64,000 nt of DNA from Myxococcus virescens (lineage in GTDB: Bacteria > Myxococcota > Myxococcia > Myxococcales > Myxococcaceae), in assembly GCF_900101905.1 (NCBI RefSeq), contig NZ_FNAJ01000011.1:1-64000 (forward strand), read 5' to 3'. The notes beneath the pieces are model-generated. The model was not told where the DNA came from, did no database searches, and was given only the letters and a program-made list of their open reading frames with translations. The stretch's first letter is position 1; every line of letters begins with the position of its first letter. The position numbers and the translations under genes were made by a program. Shown piece by piece: positions 13,006 to 28,353 of this stretch.

Positions 13006-13237
13006 CAGCAGCTCCGTGAGGTCGAGACCCTCTTGGAGCGTCAATCTGTGGATGGTGGGGGCTTGCCCCACCTGCCCATGGGTCCTGAACGCCGTTTGTA
13101 ACGTGACGCTTCACACCGACTCACCGTGTGACGCCTGCCTGTTTCACTTCCCAAGAAAAAGTTGAAATAATTGAAAAACAGGACACGCTCCTGGTACTTC
13201 GAGTGCACCTCCCCGCGGTACCGGAAAGGTGCACTGT
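13006..13237. promoter_or_regulatory. Divergent intergenic region with A-rich tract and small inverted repeat
   Basis: 232 nt separate the two divergent lipoprotein genes. An imperfect operator-like palindrome, TCACAC-N9-GTGTGA, lies at 13111-13131. A strikingly A-rich stretch at 13153-13180, unusual in this GC-rich DNA, precedes the rightward gene and may be an UP-like or promoter element. No clear -35/-10 pair was assigned. Confidence 0.35.
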
Positions 13238-15160
13238 ATGCAGCGATGTATCGGAGCAGCCCCACGGCGTTTCCTGTCCCTCTCCCTCATGTCCGTCATG
13301 GCGCTGAGCCAGGGGTGCCAACCCACGGATGAAGATTTGCCTGTCGAGGAGTCCACGACGGGCGAAGTCGTACAGCCCGTCTCGGTTCCTGGCTTCGCGG
13401 AGATGCACCACCACATGTTCGCCGAGGAGGCGTTCGGCGGTGGTTGGTTCCACGGCAAGCACACCGGCTCCCTGGTGAGCTGTGACGGTGGCTTTCCGGA
13501 GAGCGACCACGCGCGCGTTCGCATGGACCTGGGCTCCATGCTCAACGTGTGCCCCAACGCGGGCGGAATCAACCTGAGCGGCGTGCCGGTGCTGTCGCAG
13601 ATGTTCGGGGTGGGCGGCGCGGTGGCGTCGGAGATCATCGGCGAGATCGAAGGGACGGAGGGCGACACCGGTCTCCACCTGGGCCGGATGAGCGTGCCCA
13701 CGCAGTGGCCGCGCTGGGACACCATCGCGCATCAGCAGGCCTGGGAGGGCTGGCTGCAGCAGGCGCATCAGGGCGGCATGTCCCTGGTCACCATCTCCCT
13801 GGTGAGCAACGAGTTCCTCTGCAGGGCGCTGCCGTACCAGAACATCAAGCGTCCCTGTGACGAGATGGTGGACGTGGACGTGCAGTTGCAGATGGCGCGT
13901 GACTTCGACGCTCGCACGCCGTGGGCGGAGATCGCGCTATCGCCGGCGCACGCGCGGCAGATCATCGCCTCCGGCAAGCTGGCCATGGTGCTCTCCATCG
14001 AGTCGAGCAAGCTGTTCGGCACCAAGAACTGGCAGTCCGAGCTCAACCGCGTCTACTCGCTGGGCGTGCGCTCCATCCAGCCGGTGCACCAGCTGGACAA
14101 CCGCTTCGGCGGCGCGGCGCCCCACAACGCCATCTTCCAGGTCTCGCAGTTCCTGGAGAACTGCCACGTGGACACGGACTGTGGCCTCACGGGCAACGGC
14201 TTCACGCTGGGCTTCGACGTGGACGCCAACTGCAAGAACACCAAGGGCCTGACGTCCGAGGGCCGGGCGCTGGTCGCGGAGATGATGAACAAGGGCATGC
14301 TCGTCGACGTGGCGCACATGTCCGAGCGCTCCGTGGACGACACGTTCGCCATCGCCCAGAGCCGCAACTACTACCCCATGTACATCTCCCACGGTCATTT
14401 CCGCGAGGTGATGCACCCGGGGCTCGCCGCCAACGAGAAGACGACGCCCGCGTCCGTCATCCGCTACCTGCGCCAGACAGGCGGCATGTTCGGCCTGCGC
14501 ACCGCGCACGACGAGACGCGCGACTACACCCGCACGCCGGTCGCCAACAACTGCCAGGGCTCCACGCGCTCGCTGGCGCAGGCCTACGAGTTCGGCCGTC
14601 TGGGCCTCAAGGTGAACATGGGCTTCGGCGCGGACCTCAACGGCTTCATCCAGCAGACCCGCCCGCGGTTCGGCCCCCACGGCGCCTGCTCGGCTGGCTT
14701 CGCCGCGGAGGCGGCGTTCCAGGCCCAGCAGCAGCTCACCGCGGGCCCGCCGCCGCTGGGCACGGACTTCGACAACTATGGCCTGGCCCACGTGGGCCTG
14801 CTGCCGGACGTGGTGCGTGACCTGAAGCAGCTCGGCGTCAACACCACGGGCCTGGAGGGCTCGTCCGAGACGTTCATCCGGATGTGGGAGCGGGCCACCG
14901 GTACGCGCACCGGCATGGCGGACAGCGCGGCGAACATCGACACCAGCGGTGTGGCGGCCTACGTGCCGAAGGAGACCCGCGCGGCCCAGTATCCGACCAG
15001 CTCCACCTGCTCCACCGACAGCGACTGCGCCAGCACCCAGTACTGCGGCTGGGGGCTCAACGCCGGCAAGTGTCAGAACAAGAAGGCCAAGGGCGCCATC
15101 TGCGGCAGCGCCCGGGAGTGTCTGTCCAACAACTGCCGGTGGACCCTGACCTGCGGTTGA
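13238..15160 (+). CDS. Peptidase M19 (renal dipeptidase)-type lipoprotein with Cys-rich tail
   Basis: 640 residues. ATG 13238 is preferred over the in-frame GTG at 13229 because GGAAAGG (13223-13229) sits 8 nt upstream. The signal region ends ...ALSQGC, a plausible lipobox. M19-like blocks follow in order: a metal-site block EMHHHMF, an LSIESS block, GVRSIQPVHQ, then GLTSEGRALV with the VDVAHMS and YISHGHF metal-ligand region, and GFGADLNG. The family hydrolyses dipeptides, including those with a C-terminal D-residue, and some beta-lactams. The last 50 residues hold CxxDxDC and related cysteines like those in other myxobacterial exported proteins. The first block has HxH where classical M19 enzymes have an HxD. 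Its place between an NRPS and a siderophore locus may be chance. Confidence 0.8.
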   Translation: MQRCIGAAPRRFLSLSLMSVMALSQGCQPTDEDLPVEESTTGEVVQPVSVPGFAEMHHHMFAEEAFGGGWFHGKHTGSLVSCDGGFPESDHARVRMDLGSMLNVCPNAGGINLSGVPVLSQMFGVGGAVASEIIGEIEGTEGDTGLHLGRMSVPTQWPRWDTIAHQQAWEGWLQQAHQGGMSLVTISLVSNEFLCRALPYQNIKRPCDEMVDVDVQLQMARDFDARTPWAEIALSPAHARQIIASGKLAMVLSIESSKLFGTKNWQSELNRVYSLGVRSIQPVHQLDNRFGGAAPHNAIFQVSQFLENCHVDTDCGLTGNGFTLGFDVDANCKNTKGLTSEGRALVAEMMNKGMLVDVAHMSERSVDDTFAIAQSRNYYPMYISHGHFREVMHPGLAANEKTTPASVIRYLRQTGGMFGLRTAHDETRDYTRTPVANNCQGSTRSLAQAYEFGRLGLKVNMGFGADLNGFIQQTRPRFGPHGACSAGFAAEAAFQAQQQLTAGPPPLGTDFDNYGLAHVGLLPDVVRDLKQLGVNTTGLEGSSETFIRMWERATGTRTGMADSAANIDTSGVAAYVPKETRAAQYPTSSTCSTDSDCASTQYCGWGLNAGKCQNKKAKGAICGSARECLSNNCRWTLTCG

Positions 15161-15169
15161 GGTTGCTTG

Positions 15170-15206
15170 CTGGCATGTGAGCAAGCTTTGTCAACCCACA
15201 TGCCAG
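15170..15206 (+). terminator. Inverted repeat downstream of the M19 gene
   Basis: CTGGCATGTG (15170-15179) is perfectly repeated in reverse at 15197-15206 with a 17-nt loop, starting 10 nt past the stop codon. There is no U-tract, so it may be a terminator or an RNA-stabilising stem. Confidence 0.4.
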
Positions 15207-15210
15207 ACGT

Positions 15211-15251
15211 CCCCGCGGCTGGCCGTTCGCTGAGCGGCGGCCACCGCGGGG
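15211..15251 (+). terminator. GC-rich hairpin after the M19 gene
   Basis: CCCCGCGG (15211-15218) pairs with CCGCGGGG (15244-15251), with an inner GGCCG/CGGCC extension. It follows the first inverted repeat and ends just upstream of the Fur-like site of mxcB, so it may insulate the two transcription units. Confidence 0.45.
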
Positions 15252-15290
15252 CTCCTTCATTCGTTGCCCGCCTGGGGGCTTCATGGTATC

Positions 15291-15309
15291 GAAAATGATA
15301 GTCAATATC
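15291..15309 (+). promoter_or_regulatory. Fur-box-like site upstream of mxcB
   Basis: GAAAATGATAGTCAATATC matches the 19-nt Fur consensus GATAATGATAATCATTATC at 16 of 19 positions. It ends 16 nt before the mxcB start codon, a position suited to repression under iron-replete conditions. Confidence 0.7.
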
Positions 15310-15325
15310 GATAACTGGAGCATTC

Positions 15326-16141
15326 GTGACGACGACGACTGAGCGTGTCTATCGGCGGGGACCGTTCCCCGTGAAGTTCCGCCTCTTGGAGGTGAAGCGG
15401 GTGACGCGGGTGACGCCGCAGATGGTCCGCATCACCCTTGCGGGCGAGGACCTGGAGGGCTTCTACAGCCCCGGCGCGGACGACCACGTGAAGCTGCTGT
15501 TCCCGGAGGAGGGCAAGCGCATGCCTGTCATCCCCACGGTGACGCCCACGGGGTTGGTGCTGAAGGAAGGCGAGCGCAAGCCGGACGCACGTGACTACAC
15601 GCCGCGCCGCTATGACGCCGCGGCAGGCGAGCTGGACATCGACTTCGTGGTGCACGGCACGGGGCCCGCGACGACGTGGGCGAGCAAGGCGCAGGTGGGT
15701 GACCTGCTGGCCGTGGGTGGGCCGCGCGGCTCCACGTTCGTGGCGCAGGACTTCAGTTGGTACCTGCTCGCGGGCGATCAGTCAGCGCTGCCGGCCATTG
15801 GCCGCATCCTGGAGGAGCTGCCGGAGGGGACGCGCGCCATCGTGTTCTGCGAAGTCCCGGACGCATCCGAGGAGCAGCACTTCACCACCCGCGCCAACGC
15901 GACGGTGACGTGGCTGCACCGCAACGGCGTGGAGGCGGGGCACTCGGACGTGCTGCAGCAGGCCATCCGCGGGCTGGAGTTCCCCGCGGGAGACTACTTC
16001 GCCTGGGTGGCGGGTGAGGCGCACACCGTGCGCCCCATCAAGGACCACCTCATCAACGAGCGTGGCGCCAACAAGAGCTGGGTCCGGGTGACGGGCTATT
16101 GGAAGCGCGGCACCTCGGACCACCACGACGCGAAGGGCTAG
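15326..16141 (+). CDS. mxcB: Siderophore-interacting protein (ViuB/MxcB family ferric-siderophore reductase)
   Basis: 271 residues, the normal size for the cytoplasmic, FAD-dependent family that reduces ferric siderophores and frees iron after uptake. The N-terminal half is an FAD-binding barrel with RRYDAAAGELDIDFVVHG, in which the RRYD arginine region binds flavin. A family-typical GPRGS motif follows, then the C-terminal NAD(P)H-side domain with LLAGDQSALPAIGRIL. GTG 15326 is used with TGGAG 5 nt upstream. A Fur-like site immediately precedes it. It converges on mxcL, and the two stop codons share one CTAG. The gene name follows the Stigmatella/Myxococcus myxochelin locus. Confidence 0.85.
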   Translation: MTTTTERVYRRGPFPVKFRLLEVKRVTRVTPQMVRITLAGEDLEGFYSPGADDHVKLLFPEEGKRMPVIPTVTPTGLVLKEGERKPDARDYTPRRYDAAAGELDIDFVVHGTGPATTWASKAQVGDLLAVGGPRGSTFVAQDFSWYLLAGDQSALPAIGRILEELPEGTRAIVFCEVPDASEEQHFTTRANATVTWLHRNGVEAGHSDVLQQAIRGLEFPAGDYFAWVAGEAHTVRPIKDHLINERGANKSWVRVTGYWKRGTSDHHDAKG

Positions 16142-17412
16142 GCCGCCGCCGGCTTCGCGAGGGAGCGGATGACTTCGCCCGTCATTTCGATGGCGTAGTC
16201 AATCTGCTCCTCCGTGTGCGCCGTGCTGAGGAAGGTGACGTCGCGGCGCAGCAGGATGCCCCGGCGGGCCATGCCCGCCTGGAAGGGCTGCATCTGCTTC
16301 GCGTGCTCCGCCGGGTCCTTGGCGAACAGGAAGAAGGGAATCGCGTCGTAGCCAATCACGCGCAACGACGAGCCCGCGGCCTCCGCCTGGGCGTTGACGC
16401 CCTCGCGCAGCTTGCGGCCCAGGCGGGCCAGGTGCTGGATGTAGGCGCCATCCCGGTAGCCCTTCAGCACCGCCTCGCACACGTACAGCGACAGCAGCTC
16501 ACCGCCGAAGGTGGTGGACACCTGGAGCTCGCTCAGGCGGCTGAGGTGCTTCGCCGGACCGGCGATGGCCGACAGCGGCATGCCGCCAGCGATGCTCTTG
16601 GACAGCGTGACGAAGTCCGCGCGGACGTCGAAGAACTCCTGGGCGCCGCCCACGGCAAGCCGGAAGCCGGTGACGACCTCGTCCAGGGCGAACAGGACGT
16701 TGTTCGCGGTGCACGTGGCGCGCACCTGCTGCAGGAAGGCCGGGGTGAGGGGCCGGTTGTAGGGCACCGACAGCAGCACCAGGGCGAGCTCGCTGGCGTT
16801 CTTCTCGATGGTGGCCAGCAGGGCCGGCTCGTCCGGGGGCGTGAAGAGCGGCATCCGGAGGGTCAGCGCCGCCAGCGCGGCCGGGACGCCCGGCGTGTCG
16901 AACATGAAGTGGTCGTGCCAGCCGTTGTAGCCGACGGTGATGATCTTCTGCTTGCCGGTGATGTGGCGCGCCAGGCGCACGGCGGCGGACGTGGCATCCG
17001 CGCCCGTCTTGAAGAAGCGCGCCATCTCCGCGCCGGGGATGAGGTCCACCAGCGTCTGGGCGGCGGAGACCTCCACCGGCGTGGGCAGCGAGTGGAGGAC
17101 ACCTTCCTCCAGGTGCTCCCGGATGGCGTTCACCACGGCCGGGTCATTGTGGCCCAGCATGTTGGCGCCCAGGCCGCCGATGAAGTCGATGTACTCCTGG
17201 CCGTCCACGTCCTCCACCAGCGCCCCCTTGCCCTTGGCCAGGAACACGGGGAAGGCGCCGAGCGCGAACATCTCCGGGCGCTTCATCATGGACTGCGTGA
17301 CGCCGGGGACCAGCCGCCGCGCCTCGGCGAGGAGCTGGTTGGAGCGGTCGAGCTTCAGCTCGCCCTGGATGGGACGCGGCAGGGAAGGGTGCTTCTTGAC
17401 GGGAGTGTCCAT
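16138..17412 (-). CDS. mxcL: PLP-dependent aminotransferase of myxochelin synthesis
   Basis: 424-residue class-III aminotransferase of the glutamate-1-semialdehyde 2,1-aminomutase type. Visible features are ARRLVPGVTQ near the N-terminus, the PLP region FFKTGADATSAAVRLAR, YNGWHDHF, the LDEVVTGFR aspartate motif, and TLSKSIAGGMPLSA with the Schiff-base lysine. ATG 17412 is chosen because AGGAA lies 7 nt upstream; longer in-frame starts have no such site. In the characterised system MxcL aminates the aldehyde released by MxcG, giving the amine form (myxochelin B). It is the last gene of the leftward operon, 38 nt after mxcK. Confidence 0.9.
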   Translation of the reverse strand: MDTPVKKHPSLPRPIQGELKLDRSNQLLAEARRLVPGVTQSMMKRPEMFALGAFPVFLAKGKGALVEDVDGQEYIDFIGGLGANMLGHNDPAVVNAIREHLEEGVLHSLPTPVEVSAAQTLVDLIPGAEMARFFKTGADATSAAVRLARHITGKQKIITVGYNGWHDHFMFDTPGVPAALAALTLRMPLFTPPDEPALLATIEKNASELALVLLSVPYNRPLTPAFLQQVRATCTANNVLFALDEVVTGFRLAVGGAQEFFDVRADFVTLSKSIAGGMPLSAIAGPAKHLSRLSELQVSTTFGGELLSLYVCEAVLKGYRDGAYIQHLARLGRKLREGVNAQAEAAGSSLRVIGYDAIPFFLFAKDPAEHAKQMQPFQAGMARRGILLRRDVTFLSTAHTEEQIDYAIEMTGEVIRSLAKPAAA

Positions 17413-17450
17413 GGACGTTTCCTTCTGTGTGTCGAGACGGAGACTGCGAT

Positions 17451-18677
17451 TCACCGAGGCGTGGGCGCCGCGTTGAGCGGGACGGCGCCACGGCCAAAGG
17501 TCCAGAGGATGAAGAGCGAGATGGTGGTGACGCCCACGGCGAGCCATCCGGCCAGCCCGAAGCCCACCAGCTCACCGGCAGGCGTGGTGGCCAGCATCAG
17601 GCCGCTGGCCCACGCCGCGAGCCCGGAGGCACCGTCACTGGCTGCCATGTTCATGGCCATGTACCGCCCGCGCAGCGGCGGCGGCACCTTCGCGGAGATC
17701 AACGCGATGGTGGGGATGGGCCGCGTGGACGTCAGGGACATGAAGAGGACGAAGGCGCCCATCACCACCGGCAGCGGAGCGGCGGGAAGGTGCGTGAAGC
17801 CCAGGTGCGGCACCATGGTGCCCACCAGCAGCAGCCCGAGCACCCGGGCGGGGCCAAACCGGTCCACCCAGCGGCCCACCTGACGCGCCGCGAGCAGCGT
17901 GGCGGCGCCGCCAGCCAGATACACCCAGGGCAGGTCGGTCTGCTTCAGTCCGAGGTTCCCGACCATGAACGCGCTCAGGTACGGAATCAGCAAGAAGCTG
18001 GAGAAGGCGACGCTGAACGTCAGCAGCCAGCCCAGCGCGAAGCCCGGCGTGAAGAGCGCCGTGACGGAAGGCGCCTGACGCCCCGAGTCCGGGGTGACAT
18101 GTGCATCCAGCCGCGGAAGCACGGCGAGGAGCCCGAACCACAGGAGCGCCCCGAGGATGCCAATGGCCCAGAAGGGTGCGCGCCAGCCGAGCATGTTGGC
18201 CATGCCCAGGCTCAGGGGGACGCCCGCCACCGCGGACAACCCGAGCGATGACATCACCGTGCCAATGGCCTGTCCCCGGCGCTCACCGGGGATGGTGTCC
18301 GCGATGATGGACATGATGACCGCGCCCATGAGGCCCGCGCATCCTCCCGCGATGCTCCGGGCCACCAGCAGCCACGCGTGGCTCTGCGCCGCGCCGCAGG
18401 CCAGCGTGGCTGTGATGAACCCCCCCAGGATGACCAGCAACGTGCTTCTGCGGCCAAACCTGTCGACCCACGCGAGCCCCAGCACGCCCATGGCGGCGGA
18501 GGCCAACGTGTAGGAGGACACCAACGTTCCGAACTGCGCGGCTGACAGACTGAACAGCCGCATGAACTCCGGACCCAGCGGCAGGACGATCATGAAGTCC
18601 AGCAAGTGGGTGAACTGCACGCCCGCCAGCAGCAGGATGAGCAGACGCTCCTGTCGCGGTGTGAACGAGGCGGTCAC
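17451..18677 (-). CDS. mxcK: MFS transporter, probable myxochelin exporter
   Basis: 408 residues with about 12 hydrophobic segments. It contains the MFS signature region GLAWVDRFGRRSTLL between the second and third segments and resembles the DHA1 drug-efflux group. GTG 18677 is preferred because GGAG lies 6 nt upstream; a GTG at 18704 would overlap the end of aroA5 but has a poor ribosome site. Being inside the biosynthetic operon, it most likely exports the finished siderophore across the inner membrane. This is inferred from context; substrate specificity cannot be read from the sequence. Confidence 0.85.
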   Translation of the reverse strand: MTASFTPRQERLLILLLAGVQFTHLLDFMIVLPLGPEFMRLFSLSAAQFGTLVSSYTLASAAMGVLGLAWVDRFGRRSTLLVILGGFITATLACGAAQSHAWLLVARSIAGGCAGLMGAVIMSIIADTIPGERRGQAIGTVMSSLGLSAVAGVPLSLGMANMLGWRAPFWAIGILGALLWFGLLAVLPRLDAHVTPDSGRQAPSVTALFTPGFALGWLLTFSVAFSSFLLIPYLSAFMVGNLGLKQTDLPWVYLAGGAATLLAARQVGRWVDRFGPARVLGLLLVGTMVPHLGFTHLPAAPLPVVMGAFVLFMSLTSTRPIPTIALISAKVPPPLRGRYMAMNMAASDGASGLAAWASGLMLATTPAGELVGFGLAGWLAVGVTTISLFILWTFGRGAVPLNAAPTPR

Positions 18678-18693
18678 GAAAGGCTCCAGCGAT

Positions 18694-20042
18694 TCAGGCC
18701 GCACGGGCTTCGTGCGTGCGAAGGGACGGCATGGATTCGGCGACGAGGAAGGCCAGCTGAAGGGCCTGGTCCGCGTTGAGGCGCGGATCGCAGTGGGTGT
18801 GGTAGCGGCTGGAGAGGTCGTCTTCCGTCACGGGCTGGGGGCCGCCCAGGCATTCGGTGACGTTCTGCCCGGTCATCTCCAGGTGCAGGCCCCCCGGGTG
18901 GACGCCTTCCGCGGCGGCGGCGTCCATGAAGCCACACACCTCCGTGAGGATGCGGTCGAAGGAGCGCGTCTTGTAGCCATTGCCGGCCTTGTGGGTGTTG
19001 CCGTGCATCGGGTCGATGGACCAGATGACCGGGCGCCCGTCCCGGCGGGTGGCGGCCATGAGCCGGGGCAGCCGTTCCGCGACCCGGTCCGCGCCAAACC
19101 GCCCGATGAGGGTGATGCGGCCCGGGATGCCCTGGGGATTGAGGAGGTCCATCAGCCGGAGCAGTTCGTCGGGCTCCATGGTGGGGCCACACTTGATGCC
19201 AATGGGGTTCTGGATGCCGCGCATGAACTCCACGTGGCCACCGTCGAGTTGGCGGGTGCGCTCGCCAATCCACAGCATGTGCGCGGATGCGTCGTACCAG
19301 CCGCTGCCGTCGGGCTCGGCGCGTGTCATGGCCTCCTCCACGTTGAGGAGCAGGGCTTCGTGGCTGGTGAAGAAGTCGATGGCATTGGAGCTGCTGCGAG
19401 GCTCCGGACTGACCCCCAGCGCCCGCATGAACGACAGGGATTCGAGGATGCGGTCCGCCAGCAAGCGGTTGATGCCGCCCTGGGGCCAGCGCTGGGGCTC
19501 GGCGAGCTCCTCGTAGCCGCGCTGGGCGAAGGCTCGCAGCAGGTTCAGCGTGGCGGAGGACTGGTGATAGGCCTTGAGCAGCCGGCGCGGGTCTGGCGTT
19601 CGCGCCTGGGCGTCGAACTCCATGCCGTTGATGATGTCCCCGCGGTAGCTGGGCAGGGTGACGCCGCCCAGCGTCTCCATGGGGCTGGAGCGCGGCTTGG
19701 CGAACTGCCCGGCGATGCGGCCCACCTTCACCACCGGCCGGTTGCCGGCGAAGGTCAGCACCATGGCCATCTGCAACAGCAGCCGGTAGGTGTCCCGGAT
19801 GTTGTCGGTGGTGAACTCCTTGAAGCTCTCCGCGCAGTCGCCCCCTTGCAGCAGGATGGCCTTGCCTTCAGCGACCTTGGCGAGCCGGGCGGTGAGCCGG
19901 CGCGTCTCGTCCGCGAAGACGAGCGGAGGCAGGCGGGACAGCTCAGCCTCGGTCTGGGCCAGGGCCTGCGCGTCCGGATAGTCCTCCGGCATGTACTTGA
20001 CGGGCTTGTGCCGCCAGGAGTCTGGCGTCCAGGTGGGGTTCG

Positions 20043-20046
<4 letters not shown>
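18694..20046 (-). CDS. aroA5: Class II 3-deoxy-7-phosphoheptulonate (DAHP) synthase
   Basis: 450 residues, the plant-like type II DAHP synthase that joins phosphoenolpyruvate and erythrose 4-phosphate as the first step to chorismate. Visible motifs: [11 protein letters not shown] with the metal-binding Cys, [26 protein letters not shown] and [10 protein letters not shown] with the metal-site His. GTG 20046 overlaps the mxcG stop in a GTGA (20043-20046), implying translational coupling. A pathway-dedicated copy inside the operon would raise chorismate supply for dihydroxybenzoate when iron is scarce. Confidence 0.93.
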
Positions 20047-24383
<4,337 letters not shown>

Positions 24384-24443
24384 TGCCAGGGACTCCCGTG
24401 TGTTCATGCGTCAGGGGCGCGAGGTGACTCGCGCACCGCGGAG

Positions 24444-25343
24444 CTACGCGGCGTTCCGGGAAGCGGGCGTGTTGCCCAGGGAGAGCAGCGTGAACCAGTC
24501 GGCGAGCGTCGGCCGTTCGGCCAGCTCCACGAAGGTGGTCTCCGCGCCAGCGGCCCGCCACTTCTCCACCAGCGTCATCAACCGGATGGAGTCCATTCCG
24601 CGCTCGAGCAGGTTGTCGTCGTCCCCCAGCGCCTCCGGCGACTCCTGGAGCAGCTCCGCCACTTCCGCGCGCACCTGCTCGCGGGTGAGTGTGCTGGACG
24701 TGGAGACGGGGCCCAGCGCGTCGAGCACCTGCTGCGTGGTGGTGGTGACGGCGCACAGCTGGGCCGCGTAGCTCAACGCGAGCTGGTGGTGCGCCAGGGA
24801 GAAGTCACCCAGCGCGTCGGCGATGAGGAAGGGCCGCACGTCGCTCATGAAGGCGTCGCTGGCCGTCTGCAGGCAGCCGATGTGCGCGTAGATACCGGAG
24901 ATGAGGATTTGATCGCGGCCCAGCTTCTTCATCTGGTCCATCAGGTCCGTCTTGCGGAACGCGCTGTAGCGCCACTTGGTGAGCTGGATGTCGCCTTCGG
25001 CGGGCGTCAGTGCGTCGATGATGCGCTTCTGATCCGGTCCGCCGTTGATGCCTCCGCCCCAGAAGTCCAGCAGCAGGCCGCGCTGCTCGGGCGTCTGACC
25101 ACCCGGTTGGGCCGAGTACACGACGGGGATGCCCAGCGCCGTGCAGTGCTGCCGCAGCCGCTGGATGTTGGCGACCAGCTCCGTCACGGGCGACTGGCCC
25201 TGCGTGAAGGCCTCCACGAAGTAGCGCTGCATGTCGTGGATGAGCAGCACGGCGCGGCTCGGGTCCGGCGTCCAGGAGACCTTGTTCTTCGGCAGGTCGG
25301 TGGCGCCGGGCATGGGATAGGGAGAAATGGCGGGGAGCGCCAT
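24444..25343 (-). CDS. mxcF: Isochorismatase with C-terminal aryl carrier domain
   Basis: 299 residues, the EntB/DhbB two-domain form. The isochorismatase part (1-210) shows LLIHDMQRYF with the catalytic Asp, LTKWRYSAF with the Lys, and GIYAHIGCL. It lacks the nucleophilic Cys of the wider cysteine-hydrolase family in the usual place, as expected for EntB-type enzymes. The C-terminal carrier domain (220-290) has RGMDSIRLM, where Ser takes phosphopantetheine. It converts isochorismate to 2,3-dihydro-2,3-dihydroxybenzoate and then carries activated 2,3-dihydroxybenzoate. AGGA lies 8 nt before the ATG, and only 12 nt separate it from mxcE. Confidence 0.95.
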   Translation of the reverse strand: MALPAISPYPMPGATDLPKNKVSWTPDPSRAVLLIHDMQRYFVEAFTQGQSPVTELVANIQRLRQHCTALGIPVVYSAQPGGQTPEQRGLLLDFWGGGINGGPDQKRIIDALTPAEGDIQLTKWRYSAFRKTDLMDQMKKLGRDQILISGIYAHIGCLQTASDAFMSDVRPFLIADALGDFSLAHHQLALSYAAQLCAVTTTTQQVLDALGPVSTSSTLTREQVRAEVAELLQESPEALGDDDNLLERGMDSIRLMTLVEKWRAAGAETTFVELAERPTLADWFTLLSLGNTPASRNAA

Positions 25344-25355
25344 GGGGAGTTCCTT

Positions 25356-26998
<1,643 letters not shown>

Positions 26999-27002
<4 letters not shown>

Positions 27003-28207
27003 GACTGCACCCCGGCACCGTGGCCCAGGCCCATGGCGTGGAGCATGGTGCGGAACTTGGCCTCGGTCTCCGCCAGCTCGGACTCGGGCGTGGAGCCCAC
27101 CACGATGCCCGCGCCCGCGAAGATGCGCAGGGTGCGCTCACTGGCCTCCGCGCAGCGGATGGTCACCGCCCACTGGCCATCCCCCGTGGCGTCGCACCAG
27201 CCCACCGTGCCGGTGTAGTAGCCGCGCTCGAAGGGCTCGATGGAGCCAATCGCCTCGTGCGCCAGCCGCGTGGGGTAGCCGCACACCGCGGGCGTCGGGT
27301 GCATGGCCGCCGCCAGCGTCAGCGAGGAGATGGAGGGGTCGGCCAGCTCACCGGTGATGCGGCTGGACAGGTGCCACATGGTGGCGGTGTTCACGAGCGA
27401 CGGACCGGCGGGCACGTTCAGCGTCTTGCAGTACGGCCGCAGCGCCTCCGCGACGGCGTCGATGACCACCGCGTGCTCGTGCAGGTCCTTGGGCGACTTC
27501 AGCAGCGCGGCGGCGCGCTCCTGGTCCTCCAGCGGATCCGCGCTGCGGGCCGCGGAGCCGGCCAGGGGATTGGCGACCACCTGGAACCCGGAGCGGGACA
27601 CGAGCAGCTCGGGGCTGGCGCCAATGAGCGTGCGCAGTTTCGCGCCGCTGGCCCCATCCTGCTGGGGGAGGTCGGCGGCGAAGGTGTAGCCCGATGGGTT
27701 GCGCTGCGCGAGGTTGCGCAGCAGCTGCCGCAGGTCGATGGGGGCGGCGGCGTTGAGGTGCAACGAACGTGACAGCACCACCTTCTGGAGCGGCCCGCTC
27801 TGCATCAGCTTCAGCGCCTGCGCGACGCCGTTCAGGTACGCGGCGGGCTCCGGCACCGGCTGGACGGTGTAGCTGGCGCTGAACGGCCGCTGCACCGGGA
27901 CGTCTTTGTCGAACACCAGCGGTCCGGCGCGTTGGAGCGTCAGCGGCACCACGAGCTGTGCGGGCACCGAGCCGTCGAAGGGCACCGCGCCCACCGCCAC
28001 GGGGATGTCGTGGTCCGCCTGGCGCGCGTCATTCAGCACCGCCGTCACGCGCTCGGGGAGCCGCGCCAGGGCATCCGCGCCGCCCTGGTGCGGCACGGTG
28101 GCGAAGGTGCCGCGCGCCAGCAGCGTGCGGCGCGGCGTGGCGAAGAAGAACGAAGAGCCAGCCTCGTAGCTCTCGAGCAACTGCGCGGCGAGTGTCTGCG
28201 GTCCCAT
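26999..28207 (-). CDS. mxcD: Isochorismate synthase
   Basis: 402 residues, EntC/DhbC family of chorismate-utilising enzymes, converting chorismate to isochorismate with Mg2+. Diagnostic blocks: [47 protein letters not shown], and [11 protein letters not shown] near the end. ATG 28207 is chosen because an AGGA lies 7-8 nt upstream and the product then matches the family start; a longer in-frame start at 28243 exists. A Fur-like site lies about 85 nt upstream in the 146-nt gap after mxcC, so mxcD may also have its own promoter. Confidence 0.95.
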
Positions 28208-28289
28208 GGGGTGTTCCTGTTCCTTCGGCTCAGCGGGCGTCATGCACAGGGCGCCACATGGCGGCGCCTCGGTGGCAGGTTATGAAGTA

Positions 28290-28308
28290 GATCCTAGTAA
28301 TCATTCTC
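28290..28308 (-). promoter_or_regulatory. Fur-box-like site upstream of mxcD
   Basis: GATCCTAGTAATCATTCTC (plus strand) matches the Fur consensus at 14 of 19 positions; the right half is strong and the left half weak. It sits in the longest gap inside the mxc operon, so a second iron-controlled promoter is plausible. Confidence 0.5.
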
Positions 28309-28353
28309 AACTTCTCGAGGGGCGTGGGCCTGGGCGGCCGCGCGAGGGCGGGG

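Noticed and set aside
13937-15184. Minus-strand 415-residue frame opposite the M19 gene
   Set aside because: Val/Gly/Ala/Arg-rich shadow sequence; the plus strand encodes a recognisable lipoprotein enzyme.
28207-28243. Longer starts for mxcD, mxcL, the Fe-S dehydrogenase and the first permease
   Set aside because: The extensions lack ribosome sites and do not look like family N-termini; shorter starts with good sites were used.
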